Assembly (NCBI RefSeq): GCF_003332275.1
Contig: NZ_QOVA01000003.1
Span: 310,001-374,000, forward strand
From: Edaphovirga cremea
GTDB taxonomy: Bacteria > Pseudomonadota > Gammaproteobacteria > Enterobacterales > Enterobacteriaceae
Direction: 5' to 3'
Length of the DNA stretch: 64,000 nucleotides
Shown: one piece after another, positions 23,555 to 36,099 of the stretch
How the letters are laid out: every line of letters begins with the position of its first letter
How positions within the stretch are numbered: the stretch's first letter is position 1
The notes under the pieces: model-generated
Told to the model about the DNA's origin: nothing
Database searches by the model: none
What the model saw: the letters and a program-made list of their open reading frames with translations, nothing else
Made by a program: the position numbers and the translations under genes

Positions 23555-24013
23555 ATGTTTCGTGGAGCAACGATGGTTAATCTCGACAGCAAAGGGCGGC
23601 TCGCCGTACCCACCCGATACCGGGATTTGCTGGCAGAGGAATCGCAAGGCCAAATGGTATGTACCATTGACCTCCACCAGCCCTGTCTGCTTCTTTACCC
23701 GCTGACCGAGTGGGAAGTGATCGAACAAAAATTGTCCCGTCTGTCGAGTATGAATCCTGTTGAGCGTCGTATTCAGCGTCTGCTTTTAGGCCATGCCAGT
23801 GAGTGTCAGATGGATAATGCCGGGCGGTTATTGATCGCAAGCACATTGCGCCAACATGCCGGGCTAACCAAAGAAGTGATGCTGGTCGGGCAATTCAACA
23901 AGTTTGAATTGTGGGATGAACAGGACTGGTATCAACAAGTTAAGGAAGATATTGACGCTGAGTTATCGTCTCAGGAACCTTTGTCTGAGCGGTTACAGGA
24001 TTTGTCATTATAA
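23555..24013 (+). CDS. mraZ: Transcriptional regulator MraZ
   Basis: DNA-binding protein with two AbrB/SpoVT-like folds that forms a ring-shaped oligomer and represses the dcw operon. The 152 residues, the E. coli length, begin [24 protein letters not shown] and contain the second repeat [26 protein letters not shown]; both D..GR motifs are intact. It starts the operon two bases upstream of rsmH. Its own operator repeats lie about 30 bases upstream. Confidence 0.97.
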   Translation: MFRGATMVNLDSKGRLAVPTRYRDLLAEESQGQMVCTIDLHQPCLLLYPLTEWEVIEQKLSRLSSMNPVERRIQRLLLGHASECQMDNAGRLLIASTLRQHAGLTKEVMLVGQFNKFELWDEQDWYQQVKEDIDAELSSQEPLSERLQDLSL

Positions 24014-24015
24014 GC

Positions 24016-24957
24016 ATGCTGGAAAATTACAAACACACTTCCGTGTTGCTGGATGAAGCCGTAAATGGCTTGAACATCCGCAGCAACGGCATATATATCG
24101 ACGGTACATTTGGCCGCGGTGGACACTCTCGACTGATTCTGTCCCAACTTGGGTCGGAGGGCCGCTTGATTGCCATCGACCGCGATCCTCAGGCTATCGA
24201 AGCGGCAAAAGAGATTACTGACCCACGTTTTTCCATCATACACGGCCCATTTTCTGAACTTTCCCACTATGTGCGGGAGTTGGATTTAACTGGCAAAATC
24301 GACGGCATTTTATTGGATCTCGGCGTTTCTTCCCCACAGCTTGACGATCCAGAACGTGGTTTCTCTTTCATGCGTGATGGACCGCTGGATATGCGCATGG
24401 ATCCTTCGCGTGGTTTGTCTGCCGCGCAATGGCTACAGAAAGCCGAGGCTGACGACATCGCCTGGGTATTGAAAACATTTGGTGAAGAACGCTTTGCCAA
24501 ACGTATTGCCCGCGCCGTGGTTGAACGTAACCGCGAATTGCCGATGACCCGCACCAAAGAACTGGCCGATCTGATTGCCAATGCCAGTCCGGTACGCGAG
24601 AAGCACAAGCATCCGGCCACGCGCAGCTTCCAGGCAATACGGATTTATATCAACAGTGAGCTTGAAGAGATCGAGCGTGCGCTTGAGGGTGCGTTGGAAG
24701 TCCTGGCACCGGAAGGGCGCTTATCGGTAATCAGTTTCCATTCGCTGGAAGACAGGATCGTAAAACGTTTTATTCGCCAGCATAGCCGTGGCCCGCAAGT
24801 ACCGGCTGGTTTGCCGATGACGGAAGTGCAGTTACGGGAACTCGGCGGCAGGACGCTGAAATCCATCGGTAAAATGATGCCATCTGATGCCGAAGTGGCG
24901 GAAAACACCCGGGCCCGGAGTTCAGTATTGCGTTTTGCCGAGAGGATGGGTGAGTGA
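24016..24957 (+). CDS. rsmH: 16S rRNA m4C1402 methyltransferase
   Basis: SAM-dependent enzyme (formerly MraW) that N4-methylates C1402 in the ribosomal P site. The 313 residues have the opening [16 protein letters not shown]-binding [10 protein letters not shown] near 33-42, the acidic [13 protein letters not shown] motif and [12 protein letters not shown]. It starts two bases after mraZ, and the end overlaps the ftsL GTG start by three bases (GTGA), so ftsL translation is probably coupled to it. Confidence 0.97.
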   Translation: MLENYKHTSVLLDEAVNGLNIRSNGIYIDGTFGRGGHSRLILSQLGSEGRLIAIDRDPQAIEAAKEITDPRFSIIHGPFSELSHYVRELDLTGKIDGILLDLGVSSPQLDDPERGFSFMRDGPLDMRMDPSRGLSAAQWLQKAEADDIAWVLKTFGEERFAKRIARAVVERNRELPMTRTKELADLIANASPVREKHKHPATRSFQAIRIYINSELEEIERALEGALEVLAPEGRLSVISFHSLEDRIVKRFIRQHSRGPQVPAGLPMTEVQLRELGGRTLKSIGKMMPSDAEVAENTRARSSVLRFAERMGE

Positions 24958-25274
24958 TTGGGAATGAACGGCACGGACTGGTTGGTGTTATCGGCGGGGA
25001 TCTGCTGCGTAATGCCAAGTTCCCGTTGATCCTGATGGCCGCGGTTCTGGTTTCAGCCGTTCTGGTGGTGACGACCGCCCACCGCACCCGGCTACTGACT
25101 GCTGAACGTGAGCAGCTTGTTTTAGAAAGGGATGCGCTGGATATCGAATGGCGCAACCTGATTTTGGAAGAAAACGCGTTGGGGGATCACAGCCGCGTTG
25201 AGCGCATCGCAACGGAGAAATTGCAGATGCAGCATGTGGACCCATCACAAGAAAATATTGTGGTTAAACAATAA
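24954..25274 (+). CDS. ftsL: Cell division protein FtsL
   Basis: Bitopic divisome protein that forms the FtsQLB complex and activates FtsWI. It has 106 residues: a short cytoplasmic tail, one transmembrane segment (about 22-41, [18 protein letters not shown]), then a periplasmic coiled coil with leucine heptads ([39 protein letters not shown]). E. coli FtsL has 121 residues; the difference lies in the N-terminal tail. Starting at the GTG that overlaps the rsmH stop keeps the homology starting [15 protein letters not shown]. The start is therefore somewhat uncertain upstream. Confidence 0.93.
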   Translation: MIGNERHGLVGVIGGDLLRNAKFPLILMAAVLVSAVLVVTTAHRTRLLTAEREQLVLERDALDIEWRNLILEENALGDHSRVERIATEKLQMQHVDPSQENIVVKQ

Positions 25275-25300
25275 AATACATGGAGCGGATAAGCTAACGC

Positions 25301-27064
25301 ATGAAAGCAGCACGCGCAGTGAAGTTAAAACGTCAGGAAGATCAGGCCAGTTTTGTAAGCTGGCGTTTTGCGTTGATCTGCGGTTGTATTCTGCTGGCGT
25401 TGGTTGGACTCATACTGCGTATGGCGTATTTGCAGGTCATTAATCCTGATCGTCTGGTGCGGGAAGGGGACATGCGCTCCCTGCGCGTCCAAGAGGTGCC
25501 AACGTCACGCGGTATGATCAGCGATCGTGCCGGACGACCCCTGGCGGTCAGTGTTCCGGTCAATGCGATCTGGGCCGATCCCAAAGAGCTCAATGAGCGC
25601 GGTGGTATTTCGCTGGATACGCGCTGGAAAGCCTTGTCTGATGCATTGAATATCCCTCTGGATCAACTGTCTGCGCGTATCAATGCCAATCCGAAAGGGC
25701 GCTTTGTCTATCTGGCGCGTCAGGTCAATCCGGCCATCGGCGATTACATCCATAAATTAAAACTGCCGGGCATCTATCTCCGTCAGGAATCGCGTCGTTA
25801 CTATCCTGCCGGGCAGGTGACTGCACATATCATTGGCGTAACCAATATCGATGGAAAAGGCATTGAAGGCGTCGAAAGCAGCTTTGACCGCTGGTTAACC
25901 GGTCAGCCGGGCGAACGTACGGTGCGTAAGGATCGCTATGGCCGGGTCATTGAAGATATCTCTTCGGTAGACAGCCAGGCCGCGCACAATCTGGTGTTAA
26001 GCATTGATGAACGTCTCCAGGCGCTGGTTTACCGCGAACTGAACAACGCGGTCGCTTTCAACAAGGCCGAATCAGGTACCGCGGTACTGGTCGATGTGTA
26101 CACCGGTGAAGTTCTGGCGATGGCCAACAGTCCCTCCTACAACCCGAACAATTTGTCCGGCACGCCGCAGGACACGATGCGCAATCGCGCCATCACCGAT
26201 ATTTTTGAACCAGGGTCGACCGTCAAACCGATGGTTGTTATGACTGCGCTGAAAAATGGCGTCATCAAAGAGAACAGCGTTCTCAATACCCTGCCCTATT
26301 ACGTTAACGGCCATGAGATCAAGGATGTGGCGCGTTATGGTGAATTGACCCTGACCGGGGTCTTACAGAAGTCGAGTAACGTTGGTGTTTCAAAGCTGGC
26401 GTTAGCGATGCCGTCCTCAGCGTTAGTAGATACTTACTCTCGTTTTGGATTGGGAAAAGCGACCAATTTGGGGTTGGTCGGAGAGAGCAGTGGCTTATAT
26501 CCTCAAAAACAACGGTGGTCTGACATAGAGAGGGCCACCTTCTCTTTCGGCTACGGGCTAATGGTAACGCCGTTACAGTTAGCGCGGGTCTATGCAACGA
26601 TCGGCAGTCTGGGCATCTTCCGCCCCTTGTCGATAACCAAAGTCGATCCCCCGGTTTCGGGTGAACGCATCTTCCCTGAGCCTCTGGTACGTACGGTGGT
26701 TCATATGATGGAGAGCGTCGCACTGCCGGGTGGTGGCGGGACCAAAGCAGCAATCAAAGGCTATCGAATCGCCATTAAAACGGGTACCGCAAAGAAAGTC
26801 GGGCCTGATGGAAAGTACGTAAATAAATATATTGCGTACACCGCAGGCGTTGCGCCTGCGAGTAATCCCCGGTTTGCCCTGGTGGTGGTGATTAACGATC
26901 CACAGGCAGGGAAGTACTACGGTGGTGCGGTTTCTGCACCGGTATTTGGTGCCATCATGGGCGGAGTTTTGCGCACCATGAACATTGAACCGGATGCATT
27001 GCCGACTGTTGAAAAGAATGACTTGGTAATCAATCAGAAAGAGGGTTCAGGTGGCCGATCGTAA
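25301..27064 (+). CDS. ftsI: Septal peptidoglycan transpeptidase (PBP3)
   Basis: Class B penicillin-binding protein that cross-links septal murein with FtsW. The 587 residues comprise a short cytoplasmic tail, a membrane anchor (about 20-40, [19 protein letters not shown]), a pedestal domain, and the transpeptidase domain with S306-TVK, S358-SN and K493-TG motifs, the active-site triad that beta-lactams acylate. Numbering is one less than in E. coli. Its 3' end overlaps murE by 14 bases. Confidence 0.98.
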   Translation: MKAARAVKLKRQEDQASFVSWRFALICGCILLALVGLILRMAYLQVINPDRLVREGDMRSLRVQEVPTSRGMISDRAGRPLAVSVPVNAIWADPKELNERGGISLDTRWKALSDALNIPLDQLSARINANPKGRFVYLARQVNPAIGDYIHKLKLPGIYLRQESRRYYPAGQVTAHIIGVTNIDGKGIEGVESSFDRWLTGQPGERTVRKDRYGRVIEDISSVDSQAAHNLVLSIDERLQALVYRELNNAVAFNKAESGTAVLVDVYTGEVLAMANSPSYNPNNLSGTPQDTMRNRAITDIFEPGSTVKPMVVMTALKNGVIKENSVLNTLPYYVNGHEIKDVARYGELTLTGVLQKSSNVGVSKLALAMPSSALVDTYSRFGLGKATNLGLVGESSGLYPQKQRWSDIERATFSFGYGLMVTPLQLARVYATIGSLGIFRPLSITKVDPPVSGERIFPEPLVRTVVHMMESVALPGGGGTKAAIKGYRIAIKTGTAKKVGPDGKYVNKYIAYTAGVAPASNPRFALVVVINDPQAGKYYGGAVSAPVFGAIMGGVLRTMNIEPDALPTVEKNDLVINQKEGSGGRS

Positions 27065-28538
27065 TCTGCGCGAATTACTCGCTCCATGGGTGCCAGACGC
27101 CCCTGAGCGTGCGCTTCGGGAAATGACATTAGACAGCCGCGTTGCGGCTGCCGGGGATCTGTTTGTCGCCATTGTTGGTCACAAGGCAGATGGGCGCCGG
27201 TATATCCCGCAAGCCATTGCGCAAGGTGTTGCCGCTGTTGTTGCTGAAGCCGAGGGTGTGGCCGAAGACGGTTATCAAACTGAGATGCACGGTGTACCGG
27301 TTATTTATCTCAGTAATCTGTCAGAACGCCTTTCTGCGCTGGCTGGGCGTTTTTACCATCAGCCAGCAGAGACCATGCGCCTGATTGGCGTAACGGGCAC
27401 CAACGGGAAAACCACTACCTCCCAGTTGCTGGCGCAATGGAGCCAGGCACTCGGTGAAACCAGCGCCGTGATGGGGACCGTAGGCAATGGTCTGTTAGGG
27501 CGCGTGTGCCCAACAGAAAATACGACCGGTTCGGCGATTGATGTACAGCAAGTGCTGCATAACCTCTCTGAACAGGGGGCCAGCTTTGCCGCAATGGAAG
27601 TATCGTCCCATGGTTTGGTTCAGCATCGTGTTGCCGCGCTCAATTTTGCCGCTGCGGTATTTACCAATCTGAGTCGCGATCACCTGGATTATCACGGTGA
27701 TATGGCGCATTACGAAGCGGCGAAATGGCTGCTTTTCTCCACGCACCATGTGGGGCAAATGATCATTAATGCTGATGACGATGTGGGCCGTAGTTGGCTT
27801 ACGAAATTGCCGCAGGCCGTCGCCGTCAGTATGGAAGATAAATTACCGCAAGATTGGGCCGGCCGTTGGCTGATCGTGCGCAGTGTCAGCTATCACGACA
27901 ATGGCGCGACCATTGCGTTTGATTCGAGCTGGGGCGAAGGGCTGTTGGAAAGCCGGTTGATGGGCGCATTCAACGTCAGCAATGTGCTTCTGGCTCTGGC
28001 GACGCTCTTGGCTCTTGGCTATCCGCTGGCGGATCTGCTGAAAACCGGCGCGGAGCTACAACCCGTATGTGGTCGTATGGAAGTTTTTAATGCGCCGGGA
28101 AAACCGACTGTCGTGGTCGATTATGCCCATACCCCTGACGCCTTGGAAAAAGCGTTGGCGGCGGCGCGTCTGCATTGTCAGGGGCAACTTTGGTGCGTCT
28201 TTGGCTGTGGTGGCGATCGTGACAAAGGTAAGCGTCCGCTTATGGGTGGGATTGCAGAGCAATATGCCGACCGGGTGATTGTTACTGACGATAACCCGCG
28301 CAGTGAAGAACCCAGGGCGATTGTGGCTGACATCCTTGCTGGCCTGCTTGACGCGGGACGTGCGCAGGAAATCCACGGACGTGCCGAAGCCGTAACCAAC
28401 GCCATAATGCAAGCGAAAGAGAATGATGTGGTATTGATCGCCGGTAAAGGTCACGAAGATTATCAGTTGGTTGGAAATCAACGGCTTGACTATTCAGATC
28501 GTGTCACCGTAGCCCGTTTGCTGGGGGTTTTGGCATGA
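27051..28538 (+). CDS. murE: UDP-MurNAc-tripeptide (meso-DAP) synthetase
   Basis: Cytoplasmic Mur ligase adding meso-diaminopimelate to UDP-MurNAc-L-Ala-D-Glu. The 495 residues include the ATP P-loop TGTNGKTTT at 115-123 and the DNPR motif at 414-417 that selects meso-DAP over lysine, so the cell makes Gram-negative type peptidoglycan. The start is GTG ([17 protein letters not shown]), as in E. coli, inside the ftsI end; the stop overlaps murF by four bases (ATGA). Confidence 0.98.
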   Translation: MADRNLRELLAPWVPDAPERALREMTLDSRVAAAGDLFVAIVGHKADGRRYIPQAIAQGVAAVVAEAEGVAEDGYQTEMHGVPVIYLSNLSERLSALAGRFYHQPAETMRLIGVTGTNGKTTTSQLLAQWSQALGETSAVMGTVGNGLLGRVCPTENTTGSAIDVQQVLHNLSEQGASFAAMEVSSHGLVQHRVAALNFAAAVFTNLSRDHLDYHGDMAHYEAAKWLLFSTHHVGQMIINADDDVGRSWLTKLPQAVAVSMEDKLPQDWAGRWLIVRSVSYHDNGATIAFDSSWGEGLLESRLMGAFNVSNVLLALATLLALGYPLADLLKTGAELQPVCGRMEVFNAPGKPTVVVDYAHTPDALEKALAAARLHCQGQLWCVFGCGGDRDKGKRPLMGGIAEQYADRVIVTDDNPRSEEPRAIVADILAGLLDAGRAQEIHGRAEAVTNAIMQAKENDVVLIAGKGHEDYQLVGNQRLDYSDRVTVARLLGVLA

Positions 28539-29896
28539 TCACCGTATCCCTGCAAGCATTGACAGCGGTACTTAATGCTGAACTGGTCGGTAACGACCGC
28601 CAGATCAATGAAGTAACGACCGACACTCGTCAGGTGACCGCAGGTTGCTTGTTTGTGGCACTGAAAGGCGAACGCTTTGACGCTCATCAGTTTGCTGATG
28701 ATGCCATCGCCGCAGGTGCTGGGGCTTTGCTGGTAAGTAAGCGCTTATTGGTGGATGTCCCGCAACTGGTGGTCAAAGATACCCGGATTGCGCTTGGGCT
28801 ACTGGGTTCCTGGATACGCAAGCAAGTACCCACTCGCGTGGTGGCGCTGACAGGCTCGTCAGGTAAAACGTCGGTTAAAGAGATGGCCGCATCGATCTTG
28901 CGCCAGTGTGGTGAGGTTCTGTATACCGCAGGCAATTTCAATAATGAGATCGGTGTGCCGCTGACGCTGCTGCGCCTGACGGCAAAGCATGATTTTGCTG
29001 TCGTTGAGTTGGGTGCCAACCATATTGGCGAAATTGCTTATACCGCCGATTTAACCCGCCCGGAAACGGCGCTGGTGAATAATCTTGCCGCGGCGCATCT
29101 GGAAGGTTTTGGTTCGCTGGCTGGGGTTGCGCAGGCGAAAGGCGAGATTTTCTCCGGTTTACCTGCTGACGGCGTTGCGATTATCAATGCGGACAGTAAC
29201 GATTGGCCGCACTGGCAGTCGGTTCTGAGCAACAAAACAGTGTGGCGCTTTTCGCCGTACGCCGCCGATGGCGTGGATTTTTATGCCAGTGCAATAAAGA
29301 TTGATCAGCAGGGAACCGCTTTTACCCTGCACAGTCCTGAGGGTGAAGTAAGTGTCCACTTACCTCTACCGGGCCGTCACAACATCGCGAATGCATTAGC
29401 GGCTGCTGCGCTGGCTATGTCGGTGGGTGCGCCACTCAACGCAGTCCAGAAAGGGCTGGGTGAGTTACAGGCCGTGCCGGGGCGTCTTTTCCCTATCACG
29501 CTGTCTGAGAACAAGTTTTTGCTTGACGACACCTATAACGCCAACGTGGGTTCAATGACCGCGGCAGCACAGGTTCTGGCAGAAATGCCGGGATATCGGG
29601 TGATGGTGGTAGGCGATATGGCTGAACTGGGTGATGAGAGTGAAAATTGCCATCGCCAGGTCGGTGAGGCTGCGCGTCTTGCCGGTATCGACAAAGTATT
29701 GAGTGTGGGAATACAAAGCCAATTGCTGAGTGAAGCCAGCAGCTGTGGCGAACATTTTCAGGATAAGGCAACGCTGACAGCCCGTTTAACGAGCTTATTG
29801 TCTGAACATGCGGTTATTACCGTTTTGGTTAAAGGTTCACGTAGTGCCGCAATGGAGCAGGTAGTACGCGCGTTACAGGAGAGTGCAACATGTTAG
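28535..29896 (+). CDS. murF: UDP-MurNAc-tripeptide D-Ala-D-Ala ligase
   Basis: Adds the D-Ala-D-Ala dipeptide made by Ddl to give UDP-MurNAc-pentapeptide. The 453 residues show the Mur ligase P-loop TGSSGKTS (106-113), the central-domain motif [11 protein letters not shown], and the C-terminal [14 protein letters not shown] segment. Start overlaps murE by four bases and the end overlaps mraY by seven, typical of dcw translational coupling. Confidence 0.97.
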   Translation: MITVSLQALTAVLNAELVGNDRQINEVTTDTRQVTAGCLFVALKGERFDAHQFADDAIAAGAGALLVSKRLLVDVPQLVVKDTRIALGLLGSWIRKQVPTRVVALTGSSGKTSVKEMAASILRQCGEVLYTAGNFNNEIGVPLTLLRLTAKHDFAVVELGANHIGEIAYTADLTRPETALVNNLAAAHLEGFGSLAGVAQAKGEIFSGLPADGVAIINADSNDWPHWQSVLSNKTVWRFSPYAADGVDFYASAIKIDQQGTAFTLHSPEGEVSVHLPLPGRHNIANALAAAALAMSVGAPLNAVQKGLGELQAVPGRLFPITLSENKFLLDDTYNANVGSMTAAAQVLAEMPGYRVMVVGDMAELGDESENCHRQVGEAARLAGIDKVLSVGIQSQLLSEASSCGEHFQDKATLTARLTSLLSEHAVITVLVKGSRSAAMEQVVRALQESATC

Positions 29897-30972
29897 TGTG
29901 GCTGGCTGAACACCTGGTCAAATATTATTCCGGATTTAACGTCTTTTCGTATTTGACGTTCCGCGCCATTGTCAGTCTGTTGACCGCCCTGGTTATTTCT
30001 TTGTGGATGGGGCCGAAACTGATTGCCTGGCTACAAAAATTACAGATCGGCCAGGTTGTGCGTAACGACGGTCCAGAGTCCCACTTCAGCAAACGGGGTA
30101 CCCCAACTATGGGGGGGCTGATGATTCTTACATCCATCACTATTTCGGTGTTGATGTGGGCGTATCCTTCCAACCCGTACGTGTGGTGTGTGCTGTTTGT
30201 TCTGGTTGGCTACGGCATTGTTGGTTTTGTTGATGATTACCGCAAAGTGGTCCGCAAAGACACCAAGGGACTGATTGCACGTTGGAAATATTTTTGGCAG
30301 TCCATGATCGCGCTGATTGTGGCATTTGCGATGTATGCGATTGGTAAAGATACGCCGGCCACCCAACTGGTGGTTCCATTCTTCAAGGACATCATGCCGC
30401 AGTTGGGGCTGCTCTATATTCTGCTGGCTTACTTTGTGATTGTCGGGACCAGTAACGCCGTAAACCTGACTGACGGCCTTGATGGGCTGGCGATTATGCC
30501 TACGGTCTTCGTTGCCGCAGGTTTTGCCCTGGTGGCATGGGCGACAGGTAACGTGAATTTTGCCGAGTATCTGCATATCCCTTATCTGCGCCATGCGGGG
30601 GAACTGGTGGTGGTGTGTACGGCGATTGTTGGCGCCGGGCTTGGATTTTTGTGGTTCAACACCTACCCAGCTCAGGTGTTCATGGGGGATGTTGGTTCGC
30701 TGGCGCTGGGTGGCGCGCTTGGTACCATCGCTGTGTTGCTGCGCCAGGAGTTTTTATTGGTGATCATGGGCGGCGTGTTTGTGGTTGAAACACTGTCGGT
30801 GATCCTGCAAGTCGGGTCCTTTAAGCTTCGGGGGCAGCGGATTTTTCGTATGGCACCGATTCATCATCACTATGAGCTTAAAGGCTGGCCGGAACCGCGG
30901 GTGATTGTGCGCTTCTGGATTATTTCGCTGATGCTGGTGCTGATTGGCCTGGCGACGCTGAAGGTACGGTAA
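29890..30972 (+). CDS. mraY: Phospho-MurNAc-pentapeptide translocase
   Basis: Integral membrane enzyme forming lipid I from UDP-MurNAc-pentapeptide and undecaprenyl phosphate; target of tunicamycin and phage lysis protein E in relatives. The 360 residues have about ten membrane spans, the catalytic aspartates in FVDDYRKVV, the [10 protein letters not shown] motif and [12 protein letters not shown] near the C-terminus. Length equals that of E. coli MraY. Confidence 0.98.
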   Translation: MLVWLAEHLVKYYSGFNVFSYLTFRAIVSLLTALVISLWMGPKLIAWLQKLQIGQVVRNDGPESHFSKRGTPTMGGLMILTSITISVLMWAYPSNPYVWCVLFVLVGYGIVGFVDDYRKVVRKDTKGLIARWKYFWQSMIALIVAFAMYAIGKDTPATQLVVPFFKDIMPQLGLLYILLAYFVIVGTSNAVNLTDGLDGLAIMPTVFVAAGFALVAWATGNVNFAEYLHIPYLRHAGELVVVCTAIVGAGLGFLWFNTYPAQVFMGDVGSLALGGALGTIAVLLRQEFLLVIMGGVFVVETLSVILQVGSFKLRGQRIFRMAPIHHHYELKGWPEPRVIVRFWIISLMLVLIGLATLKVR

Positions 30973-30973
30973 A

Positions 30974-32290
30974 ATGGTTGATTATCAGGGTAAGAAAGTC
31001 GTCATTATCGGGTTGGGACTGACCGGTCTCTCCTGTGTCGATTTCTTTATGGCGCGCGGTGTCACACCTCGCGTTATGGATACCCGTATCAGCCCGTCCG
31101 GACTGGACAAGCTGGCTACCAGCGTTGAGTGTCACGTCGGCTCTCTCAATGAAGAGTGGCTGCTGGATGCCGATTTGATTGTGGCGAGCCCAGGAATGGC
31201 GCTGGCAAATCCGGCGTTAAGTGCCGCCGCAGAGGCTGGTGTTGAGATTGTTGGCGATGTGGAGTTGTTCTGCCGCGAAGCGCAGGCACCGATCGTCGCA
31301 ATTACCGGATCCAACGGCAAGAGTACCGTAACGACGCTGGTGGGCGAGATGGCGAAAGCCGCAGGCTGGCAAGTCGGCGTCGGCGGCAATATTGGGCTGC
31401 CGGTCTTGACGCTGCTTAAGCCTGAATATCAGCTCTACGTGCTCGAGTTGTCGAGTTTTCAGTTGGAAACCACCTCTAGCCTGTGCGCCGCTGCCGCCAC
31501 AATTCTTAATGTGACGGAAGATCATATGGATCGTTATCCATTTGGTTTACAGCAGTATCGGGCGGCAAAACTGCGTATTTATGAGAATGCTGATGTTTGC
31601 GTGGTCAATGCTGATGACGCCCTGACTATGCCAGTGCGTGGCGCAGACAAGCGTTGCATCAGTTTTGGTGCAGATGTCGGTGATTACCATCTTAACCGTC
31701 AACAGGGTGAAATCTGGCTGCGTGTGCGGGGCGAGAAAGTCTTGAACACCAAAGAGATGCAATTGACGGGGCAACATAATTATACCAATGCGCTGGCGGC
31801 ACTGGCGCTGGCCGATGCGGTGAATATTCCAAGGGCCTCGAGTCTGAAAGCACTGACGACGTTCGGTGGTCTGGCGCATCGCTTCCAATTAGCCCATCAG
31901 CACAATGGTGTGCGTTGGATCAATGACTCCAAAGCCACCAACGTGGGCAGTACCGAAGCCGCATTGAAGGGGCTGCAGGTGCAGGGAACACTGCATCTGT
32001 TATTGGGTGGTGATGGAAAGTCTGCTGATTTTTCTTCTCTGGCGTCTTACCTGCAGGGTGACAAAGTAGGTGTTTACTGTTTTGGACGCGACGGCGCTGA
32101 ATTGGCGCAATTGCGGCCAGACGTTTCATCCCTGTTCGAAACGATGGAACAGGCGATGCGTGATATCAGCCCACGGCTGCAATCTGGCGATATGGTTTTG
32201 CTCTCGCCAGCCTGCGCCAGCCTCGACCAGTTCAAAAACTTTGAACAGCGCGGTGATGAATTCACCCGATTGGCAAAGGAGCTTGGCTGA
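30974..32290 (+). CDS. murD: UDP-MurNAc-L-Ala:D-Glu ligase
   Basis: Cytoplasmic Mur ligase that adds D-glutamate to UDP-MurNAc-L-Ala. The 438 residues contain the N-terminal Rossmann segment [12 protein letters not shown], the P-loop TGSNGKST at 111-118, [10 protein letters not shown], and the C-terminal [17 protein letters not shown] motif. It starts one base after mraY and its stop overlaps the ftsW start by one base (TGATG). Confidence 0.97.
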   Translation: MVDYQGKKVVIIGLGLTGLSCVDFFMARGVTPRVMDTRISPSGLDKLATSVECHVGSLNEEWLLDADLIVASPGMALANPALSAAAEAGVEIVGDVELFCREAQAPIVAITGSNGKSTVTTLVGEMAKAAGWQVGVGGNIGLPVLTLLKPEYQLYVLELSSFQLETTSSLCAAAATILNVTEDHMDRYPFGLQQYRAAKLRIYENADVCVVNADDALTMPVRGADKRCISFGADVGDYHLNRQQGEIWLRVRGEKVLNTKEMQLTGQHNYTNALAALALADAVNIPRASSLKALTTFGGLAHRFQLAHQHNGVRWINDSKATNVGSTEAALKGLQVQGTLHLLLGGDGKSADFSSLASYLQGDKVGVYCFGRDGAELAQLRPDVSSLFETMEQAMRDISPRLQSGDMVLLSPACASLDQFKNFEQRGDEFTRLAKELG

Positions 32291-33492
32291 TGCGGATACC
32301 TGGATTAGGGCTTTTCGGCAAACTCAACGATTGGGTGATGGACACCAAAGAGAACAATGCCAACAGCATGGTGCTGTATGACCGCACGCTGTTGTGGCTG
32401 ACTTTTGGTCTGGCGATCGTGGGTTTTGTGATGGTGACGTCAGCCTCCATGCCGATTGGTCAGCGTCTGGCCGATGATCCGTTTTTGTTTGCCAAGCGTG
32501 ATGCAATCTACCTCGCGTTGGCTTTTGGACTGTCTCTGGTGACTCTGCGCGTTCCAATGGAAGTCTGGCAGCGTTACAGCAATATCATGCTTTTGGCCTC
32601 GATTGTGATGCTGTTGGTGGTACTGGTCGTAGGTAGCTCGGTAAACGGTGCATCGCGTTGGATCTCTTTGGGGCCGCTGCGTATTCAACCGGCTGAGTTC
32701 TCCAAGTTGTCGCTGTTTTGTTACCTCGCCAGTTATCTGGTGCGCAAGGTTGAGGAAGTCCGTTCGAACTTCTGGGGATTCTGCAAACCGATGGGGGTGA
32801 TGGTGGTTCTGGCGGTATTGCTGCTGGCTCAGCCCGATTTGGGAACGGTAGTTGTGCTGTTCGTCACCACGCTCGCCATGCTGTTTCTGGCTGGAGCGAA
32901 GATGTGGCAATTCCTGGCGATTATCGGCTCCGGTGCTTTCGCGGTGGGCCTGCTGATTGTGGCAGAACCCTATCGTATGCGGCGCGTTACGTCGTTCTGG
33001 AATCCATGGGCAGATCCTTTCGGCAGTGGTTACCAGTTGACACAATCGCTGATGGCATTTGGCCGCGGTGAATTCTGGGGGCAAGGCCTGGGCAATTCGG
33101 TACAAAAACTCGAATATTTACCCGAAGCGCATACCGACTTTATTTTCTCGATTTTAGGGGAAGAACTGGGCTATTTCGGTGTGGTTTTAGCCTTGTTAAT
33201 GGTATTCTTCGTCGCTTTTCGCGCGATGTCCATCGGACGGAAAGCGCTGCAGATTGACCAGCGTTTTTCAGGTTTTCTCGCATGTTCCATCGGGGTGTGG
33301 TTCAGCTTTCAGGCACTGGTGAACGTCGGTGCTGCAGCCGGTATGTTACCGACCAAGGGCTTAACCCTGCCGCTAATCAGTTATGGTGGTTCGAGCCTGT
33401 TGATTATGTCAACGGCGATAGTGTTATTGCTGCGGATTGATTTTGAAACACGCATGACGAAAGCGCAGGCGTTTGTAAGGAGTGCCCGATGA
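32290..33492 (+). CDS. ftsW: Septal peptidoglycan polymerase FtsW (SEDS)
   Basis: SEDS-family glycosyltransferase that polymerises lipid II at the septum in complex with FtsI. The 400 residues have ten predicted membrane spans and the SEDS signatures [29 protein letters not shown] (with the catalytic aspartate), [19 protein letters not shown] and [13 protein letters not shown]. coli FtsW has 414 residues; the shortfall is in the cytoplasmic N-terminus before LYDRTLLW. Its end overlaps murG by four bases. Confidence 0.97.
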   Translation: MRIPGLGLFGKLNDWVMDTKENNANSMVLYDRTLLWLTFGLAIVGFVMVTSASMPIGQRLADDPFLFAKRDAIYLALAFGLSLVTLRVPMEVWQRYSNIMLLASIVMLLVVLVVGSSVNGASRWISLGPLRIQPAEFSKLSLFCYLASYLVRKVEEVRSNFWGFCKPMGVMVVLAVLLLAQPDLGTVVVLFVTTLAMLFLAGAKMWQFLAIIGSGAFAVGLLIVAEPYRMRRVTSFWNPWADPFGSGYQLTQSLMAFGRGEFWGQGLGNSVQKLEYLPEAHTDFIFSILGEELGYFGVVLALLMVFFVAFRAMSIGRKALQIDQRFSGFLACSIGVWFSFQALVNVGAAAGMLPTKGLTLPLISYGGSSLLIMSTAIVLLLRIDFETRMTKAQAFVRSAR

Positions 33493-34556
33493 GTGGCGAG
33501 ACCAGGCGTTTAATGGTGATGGCAGGTGGCACGGGAGGACACGTTTTCCCGGGGCTGGCGGTCGCACATCATCTGATGGCGCAAGGCTGGCAGGTCCGTT
33601 GGCTGGGTACTGCCGACAGAATGGAAGCGGATTTGGTGCCGAAGAATGGTATCGAGATTGATTTTATTCGTATTTCAGGCTTGCGAGGCAAAGGACTTAA
33701 GGCGCAGTTGACGGCACCGATTAGAATTTATCGGGGGGTACGCCAGGCGAAAGCGATCATGCGCAGTTACCAGCCTGATGTGGTTCTCGGCATGGGCGGG
33801 TATGTGTCTGGGCCGGGGGGATTGGCCGCCTGGTTATGTGGTATCCCGGTTGTGTTACACGAACAGAATGGGATCGCCGGGCTGACGAATCGTTGGCTGT
33901 CGAAGATCGCCAAAACGGTACTGCAAGCCTTCCCAGGGGCGTTCCCCAAGGCGGCAGTGGTTGGTAATCCGGTACGTACAGACGTGCTGGCGCTGCCACT
34001 CCCGCTAGAACGTCTGAAAGATCGCACCGGGGCAATCCGGGTATTGGTGATTGGTGGCAGTCAGGGCGCGCGCGTGCTGAACCAGACGATGCCCGATGTG
34101 GCAGCCAGGCTGGGTGATAAAATTTCGCTGTGGCATCAGGTTGGCAAAGGATCGCTCGAAACCGTCACCCAGGCTTATCAGCAGGTGGGTCAGACGCAGC
34201 ACAAGATTACGGAATTTATTGATGACATGGCTGCGGCCTATGCCTGGGCAGATGTCGTGGTTTGTCGTTCAGGCGCGTTAACAGTCAGCGAACTGGCAGC
34301 GGCAGGTTTACCGGCTATTTTTGTCCCGTTCCAGCATAAAGATCGTCAGCAGTATTGGAATGCGCTGCCGTTGGAGAAAGCCGGTGCAGCCCGGATCCTC
34401 GAACAGCCGGAGTTTACGGCTGAGGCAGTCAGTGCATTGCTCACTAAGTGGGATCGTCCAACGCTGTTGGATATGGCACAGCGTGCCAGAGCAGTTTCAA
34501 TCCCTGATGCTACCGAACGGGTAGCGGCAGAAGTGGTTCTTGCTGCAAAAAAATGA
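33489..34556 (+). CDS. murG: Lipid II synthase (UDP-GlcNAc transferase)
   Basis: Peripheral inner-membrane GT28 glycosyltransferase converting lipid I to lipid II. The 355 residues carry the glycine-rich [13 protein letters not shown] (about 12-24), [23 protein letters not shown], the second loop [13 protein letters not shown], and the UDP-GlcNAc site [32 protein letters not shown]. The ATG overlaps the ftsW stop (ATGA). Confidence 0.98.
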   Translation: MSGETRRLMVMAGGTGGHVFPGLAVAHHLMAQGWQVRWLGTADRMEADLVPKNGIEIDFIRISGLRGKGLKAQLTAPIRIYRGVRQAKAIMRSYQPDVVLGMGGYVSGPGGLAAWLCGIPVVLHEQNGIAGLTNRWLSKIAKTVLQAFPGAFPKAAVVGNPVRTDVLALPLPLERLKDRTGAIRVLVIGGSQGARVLNQTMPDVAARLGDKISLWHQVGKGSLETVTQAYQQVGQTQHKITEFIDDMAAAYAWADVVVCRSGALTVSELAAAGLPAIFVPFQHKDRQQYWNALPLEKAGAARILEQPEFTAEAVSALLTKWDRPTLLDMAQRARAVSIPDATERVAAEVVLAAKK

Positions 34557-34620
34557 ATATGAACGGCCTGCGCGAGGCGTGGACCGTGAATGCGTAACAG
34601 ATAAAATAGTGAAGAAAAAC

Positions 34621-36099
34621 GTGAATACACAACAATTGGCGAAACTGAGAACTATCGTGCCCGAGATGCGACGCGTCCGGCACATCCACTTTGTCGGCAT
34701 CGGTGGTGCTGGCATGGGGGGTATCGCCGAAGTGTTGGCTAACGAAGGCTATCAAATCAGTGGTTCGGATCTGGCACCAAACCCTGTGACGCAGCAACTG
34801 ACGGAATTGGGTGTGCAGATTTATTTTAACCATCGCCCAGAAAATGTGCTGGATGCCAGTGTGGTGGTGGTTTCGTCGGCGATTTCTCCCGACAACCCGG
34901 AGATAGTGGCTGCGCGTGAAGCGCGTATTCCGGTTATTCGCCGCGCTGAAATGCTGGCTGAATTGATGCGTTTTCGTCACGGTATTGCGGTCGCGGGAAC
35001 GCACGGTAAAACCACCACGACGGCGATGGTGTCAAGTATTTATGCAGAGGCCGGTCTGGATCCGACCTTTGTCAACGGCGGTCTGGTCAAGGCAGCGGGT
35101 ACCCATGCGCGATTGGGCTCCAGCCGTTACCTGATTGCCGAAGCGGATGAAAGCGATGCGTCGTTCCTGCATCTGCAGCCGATGGTGGCGATTGTTACCA
35201 ATATCGAAGCCGACCATATGGATACCTACCAGGGCGACTTCGAGAATCTGAAGCAGACGTTTATCAACTTCCTGCACAACCTGCCGTTTTATGGCCGTGC
35301 GGTGATGTGTATAGATGACCCGGTAATCCGGGAGCTGTTGCCACGCGTAGGTCGGCATATCACCACCTATGGTTTCAGCGAAGATGCTGATGTGCGTATT
35401 GAAAGTTATCAGCAAGAGGGGCCGCAAGGGCATTTTACCCTGCGCCGCCAGGACAAAACCTTGCTGAGTGTGACGTTGAACGCGCCGGGTCGCCATAACG
35501 CCCTCAACGCGGCTGCGGCTGTTGCAGTGGCAACGGAAGAAGGTATTGAGGATGTGGCTATCCTGCGTGCTTTGGCAGGATTCCAGGGTACCGGTCGCCG
35601 GTTCGATTTTCTCGGCGAGTTTCCGCTGGAGAAAGTCAACGGCAAACGCGGTAACGCCATGCTGGTTGATGATTACGGCCATCACCCAACGGAAGTGGAT
35701 GCCACGATTAAGGCGGCACGTGCTGGCTGGCCGACAAAGCGTCTGGTCATGATATTCCAGCCACACCGTTATACGCGCACCCGCGATCTTTACGATGATT
35801 TCGCGAACGTATTGTCGCAAGTCGATGTGCTGCTGATGCTGGATGTTTATCCGGCGGGTGAGGCACCGATTCCCGGGGCGGACAGCCGTTCCCTTTGCCG
35901 GACGATTCGCGGTCGCGGCAAGATAGATCCTATTTTGGTCTCTGACGTGGAACGGGTACCGGAGGATCTGGCGCAGATTCTGGAAGGTAACGATCTGGTT
36001 CTGGTTCAGGGGGCCGGTAACATCGGTAAAGTTGCGCGTAAATTGGCTGAGCAAAAATTTCAGCCGATGAGAAAGGGGGAGGATCATCATGGCGGATAA
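34621..36099 (+). CDS. murC: UDP-MurNAc:L-Ala ligase
   Basis: First Mur ligase, adding L-alanine to UDP-MurNAc. The 492 residues start [33 protein letters not shown] and hold the P-loop GTHGKTTTT at 126-134, [10 protein letters not shown] and [13 protein letters not shown] start it at the GTG of 34621, which matches E. coli residue by residue; the frame extends to 34540 inside murG without similarity. The ribosome site GAAGAAA is weak. The gap of 64 bases after murG is one of the larger gaps in this otherwise packed cluster, and the end overlaps ddlB by 11 bases. Confidence 0.95.
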   Translation: MNTQQLAKLRTIVPEMRRVRHIHFVGIGGAGMGGIAEVLANEGYQISGSDLAPNPVTQQLTELGVQIYFNHRPENVLDASVVVVSSAISPDNPEIVAAREARIPVIRRAEMLAELMRFRHGIAVAGTHGKTTTTAMVSSIYAEAGLDPTFVNGGLVKAAGTHARLGSSRYLIAEADESDASFLHLQPMVAIVTNIEADHMDTYQGDFENLKQTFINFLHNLPFYGRAVMCIDDPVIRELLPRVGRHITTYGFSEDADVRIESYQQEGPQGHFTLRRQDKTLLSVTLNAPGRHNALNAAAAVAVATEEGIEDVAILRALAGFQGTGRRFDFLGEFPLEKVNGKRGNAMLVDDYGHHPTEVDATIKAARAGWPTKRLVMIFQPHRYTRTRDLYDDFANVLSQVDVLLMLDVYPAGEAPIPGADSRSLCRTIRGRGKIDPILVSDVERVPEDLAQILEGNDLVLVQGAGNIGKVARKLAEQKFQPMRKGEDHHGG